Part shown: positions 8,439-16,761 of the stretch, piece after piece | Layout: each line of letters opens with the position of its first letter | Position numbering within the stretch: position 1 is the stretch's first letter | Source of the DNA: Pseudomonadota bacterium | GTDB lineage: Bacteria; Pseudomonadota; Alphaproteobacteria; Acetobacterales; Acetobacteraceae | Direction of reading: 5' to 3' | DNA: 64,000 nucleotides | Assembly (NCBI GenBank): GCA_019351895.1 | Contig: JABBOH010000004.1 | Span: 62,001 to 126,000 of the forward strand | The notes under the pieces: generated by a model | What the model saw: only the letters and a program-made list of their open reading frames with translations | What the model was told of the DNA's origin: nothing | Databases searched by the model: none | Made by a program: the position numbers and the translations under genes

Positions 8439-9979
8439 GCGACAGGCTCCCGCGCTGACACAATACGTTGCAGGGCGTCCTCGACCCGGGTGGCGTCCGC
8501 CTGGGTGAGCCGCAGGCCGAGCTTGCTGCGGCGCCAGAGCACGTCGGCAGCGGTTCGGACCCATTCGCACCGGACGAGATAGCGAAGCTCGACTTCGGTG
8601 AGATCCGCGCCATAGACCGCGCCCATTTCGGCGAAGCTGCCGACCCCGGCGAGCATGGCGTGGATGCGTGTGCCGTAGGCGCGCATGAGGCGGCGCAGAT
8701 GACTTTCCGCGAGGAATGGGTAGCGTGCCGCAGCCGCGCGCAGCGTCTCCTCGAAACCTTGCATGGGAAAATCTCCGCCCGGCAAAGCGGCCTTGCCGGT
8801 CCAGCCCGCAGCCTCGCCGCGCGCCTCGGGCAGATGCGGCACCAACTGGGCCAGCGCCGCTTCCGCCAACCGCCGATAGGTCGTGATCTTGCCGCCGAAG
8901 ACCGAAAGCAGCGGCGGCGACCCTTCCTCGGCATCGAGCTTCAGCACGTAATCCCGCGTCGCGGCCTGTGCTGCCGTATCGCCGCTCTCGTCATAGAGCG
9001 GGCGAACCCCGGAGTAGGTCCACACGACGTCCTCCGGGGTCACCGGCACGCGCAGATACTCGCTCGCGGAGCGGCAGAGATAGGCCACCTCGTCCGCGCT
9101 CGCGTGCACCTGCGCCGGATCGCCCTTATAGTCCTGATCCGTGGTTCCGATGAGGGTGAAGTCCCGCTCGTACGGGATCACGAAGAAGATCCGCTTGTCC
9201 TCGTTCTGGAAGATATAGCAGCCATCATGATCGTAGAGTTTCGGCACGACGAGATGGCTGCCCTGGACGAGCCTGACCGGAGCGCGGCTGTTGCTGCGCA
9301 TGACGGCCTGCCCCACGTCGCCGACCCAGGGACCCGCCGCATTCACAAGGCTGCGGGCGCGGATGGTGACCGTCTCCCCCGCCTGCTCATCGCGCAAAAC
9401 GACATGCCACAGCCCGTCGCGACGCTCCGCGGAGAGGCAGCGCGTCCGCGGCGAGATGGTGGCGCCGAGTTCCTGCGCCGCCATGGCATTCAGCACGACG
9501 AGCCGCGAATCCTCGACCCAGCAATCGGAATATTCGAAGCCCCGGCGGAATTCCGGCTTGAGCGGCGCGCCAAGCGGATCGCGGGTGAGGTCGACCACGC
9601 GCGTCTTCGGAAGTTTCTTGCGGCCACCTATATTATCGTAAAGAAACAGGCCCAGCCGCAGCAGCCAGCGCGGCCTCAGTTTCCGGTGATAGGGCAACAG
9701 GAAGCGCAAAGGCCAGATGATGTGGGGCGCGATGCTCCACAGCACCTCACGCTCCATCAGCGCTTCGCGAACCAGCCGGAACTCATAATGCTCAAGATAG
9801 CGCAGCCCGCCATGGATGAGCTTTGTCGATGCGCTGGAGGTGCCGGAGCCGAGGTCGTTCTGTTCGCAGAGAAACACGCGCCAGCCGCGCCCCGCCGCAT
9901 CCCGCGCGATCCCGCAGCCGTTGATCCCGCCGCCGATGATAGCGAGATCATAGACTCCCGAGACTGCGTTCGTATGCAA
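8435..9979 (-). CDS. glpD: aerobic glycerol-3-phosphate dehydrogenase
   Basis: A 514-residue FAD enzyme that oxidises glycerol 3-phosphate to dihydroxyacetone phosphate at the inner membrane and feeds electrons to quinone. The dinucleotide-binding motif (AIIGGGINGCGIARDAAGRG) is at about residues 13-32, and the C-terminal domain typical of GlpD is present. The conserved region begins only about ten residues after a TTG at 9977-9979, preceded by AAGGGAACGG, so I take TTG as start. An ATG at 10060 would add 27 basic residues not expected in the family. It is followed, with a 4-base overlap, by glpS. Confidence 0.93.
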   Translation of the reverse strand: MHTNAVSGVYDLAIIGGGINGCGIARDAAGRGWRVFLCEQNDLGSGTSSASTKLIHGGLRYLEHYEFRLVREALMEREVLWSIAPHIIWPLRFLLPYHRKLRPRWLLRLGLFLYDNIGGRKKLPKTRVVDLTRDPLGAPLKPEFRRGFEYSDCWVEDSRLVVLNAMAAQELGATISPRTRCLSAERRDGLWHVVLRDEQAGETVTIRARSLVNAAGPWVGDVGQAVMRSNSRAPVRLVQGSHLVVPKLYDHDGCYIFQNEDKRIFFVIPYERDFTLIGTTDQDYKGDPAQVHASADEVAYLCRSASEYLRVPVTPEDVVWTYSGVRPLYDESGDTAAQAATRDYVLKLDAEEGSPPLLSVFGGKITTYRRLAEAALAQLVPHLPEARGEAAGWTGKAALPGGDFPMQGFEETLRAAAARYPFLAESHLRRLMRAYGTRIHAMLAGVGSFAEMGAVYGADLTEVELRYLVRCEWVRTAADVLWRRSKLGLRLTQADATRVEDALQRIVSAREPVA

Positions 9980-10040
9980 AGTGCGTTCCGTTCCCTTTGC
10001 TCTTGCCTTTATGGGCGAGCGCTTAAACGCAACACAAGCA

Positions 10041-10051
10041 CGAAATTTTCG
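10041..10051. promoter_or_regulatory. candidate GlpR operator between glpR and glpD
   Basis: CGAAA-T-TTTCG is a perfect inverted repeat lying about 60 bases upstream of the glpD start, in the 117-base gap after glpR. DeoR-family GlpR proteins bind sites built on CGAA/TTCG half sites, so this is a reasonable operator candidate. Evidence is one short dyad only. Confidence 0.35.
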
Positions 10052-10096
10052 AAGGTGCAAGCGATCAAAACAATCAGCCGCGCGCGCAGCCGCCGC

Positions 10097-10885
10097 TTAT
10101 TCCTCCTCCAGCTCTCCGCCGGTTTCGATCACCTGGATGCCAAGCCGCTGAAAAAGCTCGGCCATCCTGGCTGGCAGCCGGTCCGTGACGAGGACGTGTA
10201 TCTCGTCCAGCCGCGCGATCCGGACGGGGGCGCGCCGGTTGAACTTGGTCTGATCGGTCACCAGCACCACCCTCCGCGCGTTTTCGATGATCGCGCGCGA
10301 AACCTGAACCTCTCGAACGTCATAATCGAGCAACGTCCCGTCTTCGTCGATCGCCGAGGTGCCGATGACGGCGAGATCCACCTTGAATTGCCGGATGACC
10401 TCGGCGGCCATTTGCCCGACCACGCCGCCGTCGCTGGCGCGGATGGCACCGCCCGCGATTATCACATTGATCTCGCTGTTGCGGTAAAGCGCGTTGGCGA
10501 CGTTGATGTTGTTCGTGATCACCAGAAGGCCGGTGCGGCCGGCGATGGCTTGCGCCACCTCCTCGGTCGTCGTCCCGAGGTTGATGAACAACGACGAATG
10601 GTCGGGGATCAGTCCCGCCGCCGCCTCGCCGATGCGCCTTTTGTTTGACTGGGCAACTAATTTGCGCGCTTCATAGGCTAGATTTTCTACTCCCGACGCC
10701 ACGACGGCGCCGCCGTGAGTGCGCATCAGCAGCCGCGCCTCGCTGAGGTCGTTGAGGTCGCGCCTGATGGTTTGCGGCGTGACGCCGAAACGCGCCACGA
10801 GGTCCTCGACGGCGACGCGGCCGGTCTCGCGGACGAGTGCCGCGATCTCCTGCTGGCGGCGGGAGACGGGACGAAGATTATCCAT
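10097..10885 (-). CDS. glpR: DeoR-family regulator of glycerol metabolism
   Basis: A 262-residue DeoR-family repressor. The N-terminal winged helix-turn-helix (RRQQEIAALV ... VTPQTIRRDLNDL, residues 8-45) is followed by the sugar-phosphate sensor domain with its conserved NLGTTTEEVA segment near residues 98-107. The likely effector is glycerol 3-phosphate. The chosen ATG at 10885 matches the family N-terminus; a longer frame runs back into the upstream oxygenase. The gene sits at the head of the glp genes, only 4 bases after the 2OG-oxygenase stop, so the two are probably cotranscribed. Confidence 0.93.
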   Translation of the reverse strand: MDNLRPVSRRQQEIAALVRETGRVAVEDLVARFGVTPQTIRRDLNDLSEARLLMRTHGGAVVASGVENLAYEARKLVAQSNKRRIGEAAAGLIPDHSSLFINLGTTTEEVAQAIAGRTGLLVITNNINVANALYRNSEINVIIAGGAIRASDGGVVGQMAAEVIRQFKVDLAVIGTSAIDEDGTLLDYDVREVQVSRAIIENARRVVLVTDQTKFNRRAPVRIARLDEIHVLVTDRLPARMAELFQRLGIQVIETGGELEEE

Positions 10886-10889
10886 GACG

Positions 10890-11537
10890 TTAGCCGTTCG
10901 CCTGGGTGGAGACGCCAAGGTTGAAGGCGATCGATATGCGCAGACCCTTGCCCCGATACGGACGGACCTGATGGAAAAGCCATGATGGGAACAGAAACAG
11001 AAGTCCGGGCCTTGGCCGGATCGTCTCGCCGCTGCCGACGGATGCGCCATCCTCGCCTGCGAACTTCAAGGCGGGCGCATACATTCCTGGCCCGGGACCG
11101 CGCGGATCGATCATTTCGAACTCCCCGCCGAGCGCCGGGTTGGTCGCGCAGCCGCCGTCCTCCACATAGTAGGTGCCGGACCAGAAGCTTCCCGGATGGT
11201 AGTGGCTGATATTGCCGTCCCCAGGGCCATTGACGTTGGCCCAGGCCTGCGTCGTCCATTGGGGATTGACCTTCTGACCCTGACGGTCGGCGGTCATCTG
11301 CGTGGCGACATGCCGTGCCGCGGCAAGAACCTCGGCGATCCGCGGCCCGCCCCACTCGGCGATGGCGCGATCCGAGTGCCAGCCACCGGCGTTCGAGGCC
11401 TGCACCGACGGAGTCTGCGCGCGCCGGTCCAGGATGATGCGGGAGAGTTCAGCGTTGCGCGCCTCAGCATCCGGCAGCTCCACGGCCGCGACAGGCGTCG
11501 CGAAAAGGCCACGAATGTTGATTTCGATGCGCGCCAT
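10890..11537 (-). CDS. putative 2-oxoglutarate/Fe(II)-dependent oxygenase
   Basis: A 215-residue protein matching the 2OG-FeII_Oxy_5 / TIGR02466 type. Visible hallmarks are NISHYHPGSFWSGTYYV (iron-binding His region, about residues 112-128), a middle EMIDPRGPGPG segment, and the C-terminal FPSWLFHQVRPY with the distal His, followed by RISIAFN with the 2OG-binding Arg. The substrate is unknown; relatives are often annotated as unknown or phytanoyl-like hydroxylases. The start ATG at 11537 follows GGGGA; an upstream ATG is less likely. It directly precedes glpR with a 4-base gap. Confidence 0.85.
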   Translation of the reverse strand: MARIEINIRGLFATPVAAVELPDAEARNAELSRIILDRRAQTPSVQASNAGGWHSDRAIAEWGGPRIAEVLAAARHVATQMTADRQGQKVNPQWTTQAWANVNGPGDGNISHYHPGSFWSGTYYVEDGGCATNPALGGEFEMIDPRGPGPGMYAPALKFAGEDGASVGSGETIRPRPGLLFLFPSWLFHQVRPYRGKGLRISIAFNLGVSTQANG

Positions 11538-11628
11538 GTTCGTTTCCCCGCGTTTGCCTCTGCGCGCGGGGTCGCGGCCTGTCAAGTGTAGGAAACCGCC
11601 GAGGCGTCAGGTCAAGGGCGGCGGCTCG

Positions 11629-12009
11629 TCAGGCGTCACGCTCCTCGATCGCATCCACACGGTCAGGATAGAAGGCGAGATGATCCCGGATCGCGGCGAC
11701 CGCCTCATAGGGCGCCTCATAGGTCCAGGCGGCATCAACCGACCGCTCGGCGCCCGCCGGGATGCTGAAGTAGGCGGCGTTGCCTTTGTAGGGGCAGTAG
11801 GTCTCGGTGACCGAGCGCGCGAGGGCGCTCATGTCCACATCCCCGCGCGGGACGTATTGCACTGCGGCGTAGCGCGCCTCCCGCAGCGTGACCGCCGCCC
11901 GGCTGTCCGCGATCACCTTGCCGGCAAGCGTGACCACGACGCGGCGTGGGTTGGGCTCGATGCTGATCGGATGGTCGGGGCCGGGGATCTTGATCGTCTT
12001 CTCGGTCAT
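11629..12009 (-). CDS. DUF427 domain protein
   Basis: A 126-residue single-domain protein of the DUF427 family. It has the family pattern PRRVVVTLAGKVIADS near residues 21-36, then YVPRGDV and the TYCPYKGNAAYFSI segment around residues 69-82. The biochemical role is unknown in the family. It has no signal peptide and is probably cytoplasmic. The start ATG is preceded by a G-poor leader without a strong Shine-Dalgarno. It is separated from the PRC-barrel gene upstream by a strong terminator, so it likely has its own promoter. Confidence 0.9.
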   Translation of the reverse strand: MTEKTIKIPGPDHPISIEPNPRRVVVTLAGKVIADSRAAVTLREARYAAVQYVPRGDVDMSALARSVTETYCPYKGNAAYFSIPAGAERSVDAAWTYEAPYEAVAAIRDHLAFYPDRVDAIEERDA

Positions 12010-12059
12010 CGCGCATCTCCTGAGAGGTTCAGCCGCGACGCATGATGCAGCAAAACGAA

Positions 12060-12093
12060 AGGAGGCGCGCCGCGATAATGCGGCGCGCCTCCT
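12060..12093 (-). terminator. rho-independent terminator of the PRC-barrel gene
   Basis: Perfect 14-bp stem (AGGAGGCGCGCCGC / GCGGCGCGCCTCCT) with a 6-base loop. On the minus strand it is followed by TTTCGTTTTG, a reasonable U tract. It lies 27 bases after the PRC-barrel stop. The plus-strand side is also followed by GTTTC, so it may work both ways. Confidence 0.85.
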
Positions 12094-12119
12094 GTTTCAA
12101 AGTCTGCCGCCGTGAAGGC

Positions 12120-12887
<768 letters not shown>

Positions 12888-13032
12888 TTTTTGACTCCCT
12901 GCGTTATCCATCCTGTCTCGAAAGCTGGCAAACCCCAAAAAGCTTTCAAGGACGAAGAATAACAGTCATGGAAGTTTGATCGGGAAGTGCTCCCCGTTCC
13001 TGCTGCATGACGCAGCCGCCCGCCGCCGGTCG

Positions 13033-14370
13033 TCAGTTGAGCGGCGGCGCCCCCGCGCCCGGGCCTTGCGCGGTTGCATTCCGTTTGGCAATGGCCCCGA
13101 TGCGGCCTGCGAGTTCCGGCGTGGCATTGGCGGATCCGCGGTTGCCCCAAGATGTGCGCACATAGTTTGCGATATCCGCGATCTTCTGGTCCGAGAGCGT
13201 GGCCGCGAAGCTCGGCATCGCGATGTATGTGCCCATGCCCGGCAGGCCGTTGACCATTGCGGCGATCACGCTATCGGGCTGGGTCGCGACCACGGCGGCA
13301 TTGCCGGCCAGATTGGGAATGGCGCCCGGCACGCCCTGGCCGCTCGGCTGGTGGCATCCCGCGCAGTTGGTCTGAAAGAGCGCCTGCCCGGCCGCCGACT
13401 GCGCCGGCTTGATCGGAACCGGCACGGTGTAGTCGGGCCGCTTGGCGGCATTCAGAAGATAAGTCGCGATCGCGGTGAGGTCGCCGTCCGTCAGGTAGCG
13501 CGTGCTGTATTGCACAACCGCGGCCATTGGTCCGAAAGCGACGCCGAGATGCGGCTCCGCCCCGGTATGAAGGAACTGCTTCACCTGATCGACCGTGCGC
13601 GCGCCGAGCCCGGCGTCGGGATCGGTCGAGATATTGGGCGCGTAGTAGCCTTCCACGACGCCCCCCGACAGCGACCGGCCGAGCAGCATCGCGCCGAGCC
13701 CGTTGCGCGGCGTATGACATTCGCCGCAATGCCCGGCCCCGAGCACCAGATAGGCGCCGCGGTTCCAGACCGCGGACCGATGCGGGTCGTCGCGATAGGT
13801 GCCGGGCTGGAAGAACATCAGCCGCCACCCGATCAACGACGCGCGGATGTTGAAGGGAAAGGCGAGCCGGTTCACGTCCCGATGGGCCGTGACCGGCTTC
13901 AGCGAAAACAGGTAGGCCTTGATGTCGGAAACATCCTGCCGCGTCATCTGCGTGTAGGAGGTGAAGGGCATCGCGGGGTAGATGAGCTTGCCGTGGGGAC
14001 CGACCCCATCATGGACGACGCGATAGAACTGCTCGTCGGTCCACTGTCCGATGCCGGTTCTGGCGGCGGGCGTGATGTTGGGCGAGACGATCACGCCGAA
14101 GCCCGTATGGATCGGCAATCCGCCGGAGAAGGCAGGCTGGCCGGGTCCGGTGTGGCAGGGCATGCAGTCGGCGGCGCGAGCAAGGTAGTCGCCACGGGCC
14201 ACGGCGGCCGCCACGCCTCCCTTCGATGTCGCGGTATCAGCTGTCGCGGCGCGAAATGTCGGGGCCTGTTCGGTTTGCGCGCGCGCGGGAATCGGGCGGC
14301 CGGCAGCCAGCACCATGGACAGCGCCACGGCGGCACTCGATAGTCGTCGCCCGATAGACAATCCGCGCAT
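13033..14370 (-). CDS. tri-haem cytochrome c, alcohol/gluconate dehydrogenase cytochrome subunit type
   Basis: A 445-residue periplasmic cytochrome c with an N-terminal signal peptide (about residues 1-32, ending PARAQ) and three haem sites: CMPCH (69-73), CGECH (215-219) and CAGCH (336-340). The layout matches the cytochrome subunits of membrane alcohol, sorbitol or gluconate dehydrogenases, which pass electrons to ubiquinone. No catalytic dehydrogenase subunit is adjacent, so its electron donor is unknown and encoded elsewhere. The start ATG has AGGCGG 5 bases upstream and yields the signal directly; the longer open frame adds about 100 basic residues and is rejected. Confidence 0.9.
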   Translation of the reverse strand: MRGLSIGRRLSSAAVALSMVLAAGRPIPARAQTEQAPTFRAATADTATSKGGVAAAVARGDYLARAADCMPCHTGPGQPAFSGGLPIHTGFGVIVSPNITPAARTGIGQWTDEQFYRVVHDGVGPHGKLIYPAMPFTSYTQMTRQDVSDIKAYLFSLKPVTAHRDVNRLAFPFNIRASLIGWRLMFFQPGTYRDDPHRSAVWNRGAYLVLGAGHCGECHTPRNGLGAMLLGRSLSGGVVEGYYAPNISTDPDAGLGARTVDQVKQFLHTGAEPHLGVAFGPMAAVVQYSTRYLTDGDLTAIATYLLNAAKRPDYTVPVPIKPAQSAAGQALFQTNCAGCHQPSGQGVPGAIPNLAGNAAVVATQPDSVIAAMVNGLPGMGTYIAMPSFAATLSDQKIADIANYVRTSWGNRGSANATPELAGRIGAIAKRNATAQGPGAGAPPLN

Positions 14371-14564
14371 CGCGACCGCCTTTCGAAGCAGAGGGCCCGG
14401 CACGTCCTGAACGCATCCGCGCACCCTCCCCTGGCGTTTAGACGGGTCCGGCCGCAGTTTGTTTGCAGACGGACCAGACCCTAGCCGATCCGCCGCGCGC
14501 TTGGCCACATCGTGATGCAGCGCTGAGGGGACGACCGCTCCAGCCGCCGCTATGAAGGAACGCC

Positions 14565-15335
14565 GTGCACGATAAAAGGACCGAGAGCCCCGAAGTAGCC
14601 GATATGGGAAGCTGTCCTCGCTCCCCCGCCGATCCGGAGTTCCGCGACGACGAGGACGCAGCCACGGCGGCATCCCCCATCTATGGCCCCATCGCGCGGG
14701 GTCCCTTCGTCCTCGGCCAGCTCGGCCAGTCGCTCGACGGCCGTATCGCGACGCCGACGGGACATTCGCGCACCATCAGCGGGGCCGCCGGCATCGCGCA
14801 TCTGCACCGGCTGAGAGCGATGGCCGACGCGGTTGTGGTCGGCATCGGCACGATACTCGCGGATGATCCGCAGATGACGGTGCGCGCGGTCCCGGGGCGC
14901 CATCCGGCGCGGGTCGTGATCGACCCCCGCGGGCGAATGCCGTGTGACGCGCGGGTGCTGGCGGATAACGGCGCGCCCTGCTTCGTCGTCCAGACAGCCG
15001 CGCAGCCGCGCCCGGCGGGCGTCATGGTCCTGACCTTGCCGGCGGACCCCTCGGGCGGCGTCGATCCACATGCGCTGGTGGCGGCGCTGGCGGCGCGCGG
15101 GTTCCGGCGGTTGCTGATCGAGGGCGGCGGACAGACGGTGTCGCGGTTCCTCGCCTGCGGTGCGCTGACGCGGCTTCATGTCTGCGTGACACCGGTGCTG
15201 ATCGGCTCGGGACCGACAGGGCTTTGCCTGCCGCCCATCACCCGCATGGAGGAGGCGCTGCGCCCCCGATGCCGGACGCATCTGCTGGGCGACGACGTGC
15301 TTTTCGACATCAGCTTCGATCGGCCCCAGGGCTAG
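14565..15335 (+). CDS. RibD C-terminal-type pyrimidine/pteridine reductase
   Basis: A 256-residue protein with only the reductase half of RibD (DHFR-like fold); the deaminase half is absent. Family marks are GQLGQSLDGRIA (about residues 47-58), the VVVGIGTILADDPQMTVR segment near 88-105, a Val-Ile-Asp-Pro-Arg strand, and LLIEGGGQTVSRFL near 183-196. It should use NAD(P)H to reduce a pyrimidine, pterin or similar ring. The start is GTG with AAGGAA just upstream. It converges with the glycosyltransferase; the two stop codons share a CTAG. Its association with a PTPS-like gene suggests a pterin-type substrate rather than riboflavin; this is inference. Confidence 0.85.
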   Translation: MHDKRTESPEVADMGSCPRSPADPEFRDDEDAATAASPIYGPIARGPFVLGQLGQSLDGRIATPTGHSRTISGAAGIAHLHRLRAMADAVVVGIGTILADDPQMTVRAVPGRHPARVVIDPRGRMPCDARVLADNGAPCFVVQTAAQPRPAGVMVLTLPADPSGGVDPHALVAALAARGFRRLLIEGGGQTVSRFLACGALTRLHVCVTPVLIGSGPTGLCLPPITRMEEALRPRCRTHLLGDDVLFDISFDRPQG

Positions 15336-16363
15336 CCGAGGCGGCGCAGGAGTGCGGCGACCGCGCCGGCCGTAGCCTCCCAACGCGGCAGACGGGCGGC
15401 GGCGGCCAGCGCCGCGCCCGAGGCTGCGTCCCGCGCGGCGGGATCGGCCAGCAGCCGTGCCAGGGCCTCGGCCAGCGCCCCCGGATCGTCAGGCGGCACC
15501 AGCGCGCCCGCGGCTTCCGGCACCACCGAGGGAATGGCCCCGGCCCGGGTTCCGACCACGGGCAGGCCGCGCATCAGCGCCTCCGCATAGGCCATGCCGA
15601 AGCCCTCATGGCGGCTGGCGAGGACGAAGAGATCGGCAGCCGCATAGAGCGCCCCGGCATCCGCGACCTCGCCCGCAAGGCGGATGCGGCCGGCAAGACC
15701 GCGCGCCGCGACCTGCGCGCGGAGCGCCGCCGCCGTCTCGGGCGCGCGGTCGAGACTGCCGGCGATCGTGCAGCGCCAGGGCAGATCCGCGATCCGGGCG
15801 AGGGCGGCCACCAGCACGTCATGCCCCTTGCGCGGCGTCACCGTGCCGAGTGCCAGGACATGCGGCGGAACGCCGAGGCGGGCCGCGGGTGGCGCCGGGT
15901 CGGTGCCCGGCGGCGCCACCACCACCCGATCGGGGGGCACGCCATACTCCCGCCGCAGCGTCTCCGCCGTCGCCTCGCTGGTGGCGATCACGGCGCGGGC
16001 ATGGCCGAGCGCGTCCCGCTCAGCCTCGCGGAGGCCGGCGGCAGCGCCCGTTTCCAGCGCCAGCGGGTGGTGGACGAGGGCGATCAGCCGCAGGCGGTGT
16101 CCCTCGTCAGCGGCCACTTCGGGCATCGCGCCGTAGGCGAGGCCGTCGATGATGACGATGCCGCCGTCCGGCTGCTCGGCGAGCGACTGGCGGACCAAGG
16201 CGAGTTCCGCCCGGCTCGGCGCCGGAAAGCCAGGCGGCCAGGCCAGGTGCCGCAGGGCGAAGCCTTCGCCCCGAAGCCCCGCGATCAGCCGCCGGTCGTA
16301 GGCATAGCCGCCCGTCCGGGTCTCGATCGCGCCGGGAACGGCGAAGCTGATCTCACGCGACAT
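15332..16363 (-). CDS. glycosyltransferase family 4 protein
   Basis: A 343-residue GT-B fold transferase. The C-terminal domain shows ALGTVTPRKGHDVLVAAL (near 177-194), the Ala-Asp-Leu-Phe-Val-Leu-Ala-Ser-Arg segment and the nucleotide-sugar motif EGFGMAYAEALMRGLPVVG (near 261-279), typical of GT4 enzymes. No membrane segment is seen, so it is probably cytoplasmic. The acceptor is unknown. It overlaps the end of the PTPS-like gene upstream by 11 bases and so is translationally coupled to it, which makes a small pterin-like metabolite a candidate acceptor. Confidence 0.88.
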   Translation of the reverse strand: MSREISFAVPGAIETRTGGYAYDRRLIAGLRGEGFALRHLAWPPGFPAPSRAELALVRQSLAEQPDGGIVIIDGLAYGAMPEVAADEGHRLRLIALVHHPLALETGAAAGLREAERDALGHARAVIATSEATAETLRREYGVPPDRVVVAPPGTDPAPPAARLGVPPHVLALGTVTPRKGHDVLVAALARIADLPWRCTIAGSLDRAPETAAALRAQVAARGLAGRIRLAGEVADAGALYAAADLFVLASRHEGFGMAYAEALMRGLPVVGTRAGAIPSVVPEAAGALVPPDDPGALAEALARLLADPAARDAASGAALAAAARLPRWEATAGAVAALLRRLG

Positions 16364-16754
16364 CGGCCTCGTACCAACCTCGCGCGAGATGGGATTCGCC
16401 GAGCGTCACGCGCATGCGGGTAATGCCCTCGGCATGCGGACCGAGCTTGCCGCCGCGCCGCGCCGCCTCCATCCGGTCGAAGATCGTCTTCGCGAGGAAT
16501 TCGGTGGTCGTGACCTGCCCCCCCAGCGCCGGGTCCTCGTCCAGATTGGCGTAGTTGAGCGGCGCTAGGGCGTCGTGCAGGGCCGCCAGCGCCCGGCCGA
16601 TATCGACGACGATGTTGTCGGCCGGCAGCGTCTCGCGGAAGAAGGCCACGTCGACCACGAAGGTCGCCCCGTGGAGCTTCTGCGCCGGGCCGAACACCTC
16701 GCCCGGCAGGCTATGCGCGATCATGATGTGGTCGCGGACTTCGACAGCGAACAT
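16353..16754 (-). CDS. 6-pyruvoyl-tetrahydropterin synthase-like protein lacking catalytic residues
   Basis: A 133-residue T-fold protein of PTPS / 6-carboxytetrahydropterin synthase (QueD) type. One or two zinc ligands are recognisable (H14, and H28 in LHGA). The canonical Cys-x-x-x-His-Gly-His block reads AQKLHGATF, so the catalytic Cys is Ala24 and the third zinc His is Ala30. The usual LDH motif carrying the catalytic His reads LNY (66-68). The late Glu that grips the pterin ring (E120) is kept. It may thus bind a pterin-like ring without the known chemistry. It lies 8 bases after the dehydrogenase gene and overlaps the glycosyltransferase, so the three form one operon. The ATG at 16754 starts directly on the conserved first strand. 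Confidence 0.85.
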   Translation of the reverse strand: MFAVEVRDHIMIAHSLPGEVFGPAQKLHGATFVVDVAFFRETLPADNIVVDIGRALAALHDALAPLNYANLDEDPALGGQVTTTEFLAKTIFDRMEAARRGGKLGPHAEGITRMRVTLGESHLARGWYEADVA

Positions 16755-16761
16755 GGGGGCT

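Noticed and set aside
8468-10648. A 726-codon plus-strand frame opposite glpD and glpR
   Set aside because: Antisense shadow; composition is typical of reversed alphaproteobacterial genes.
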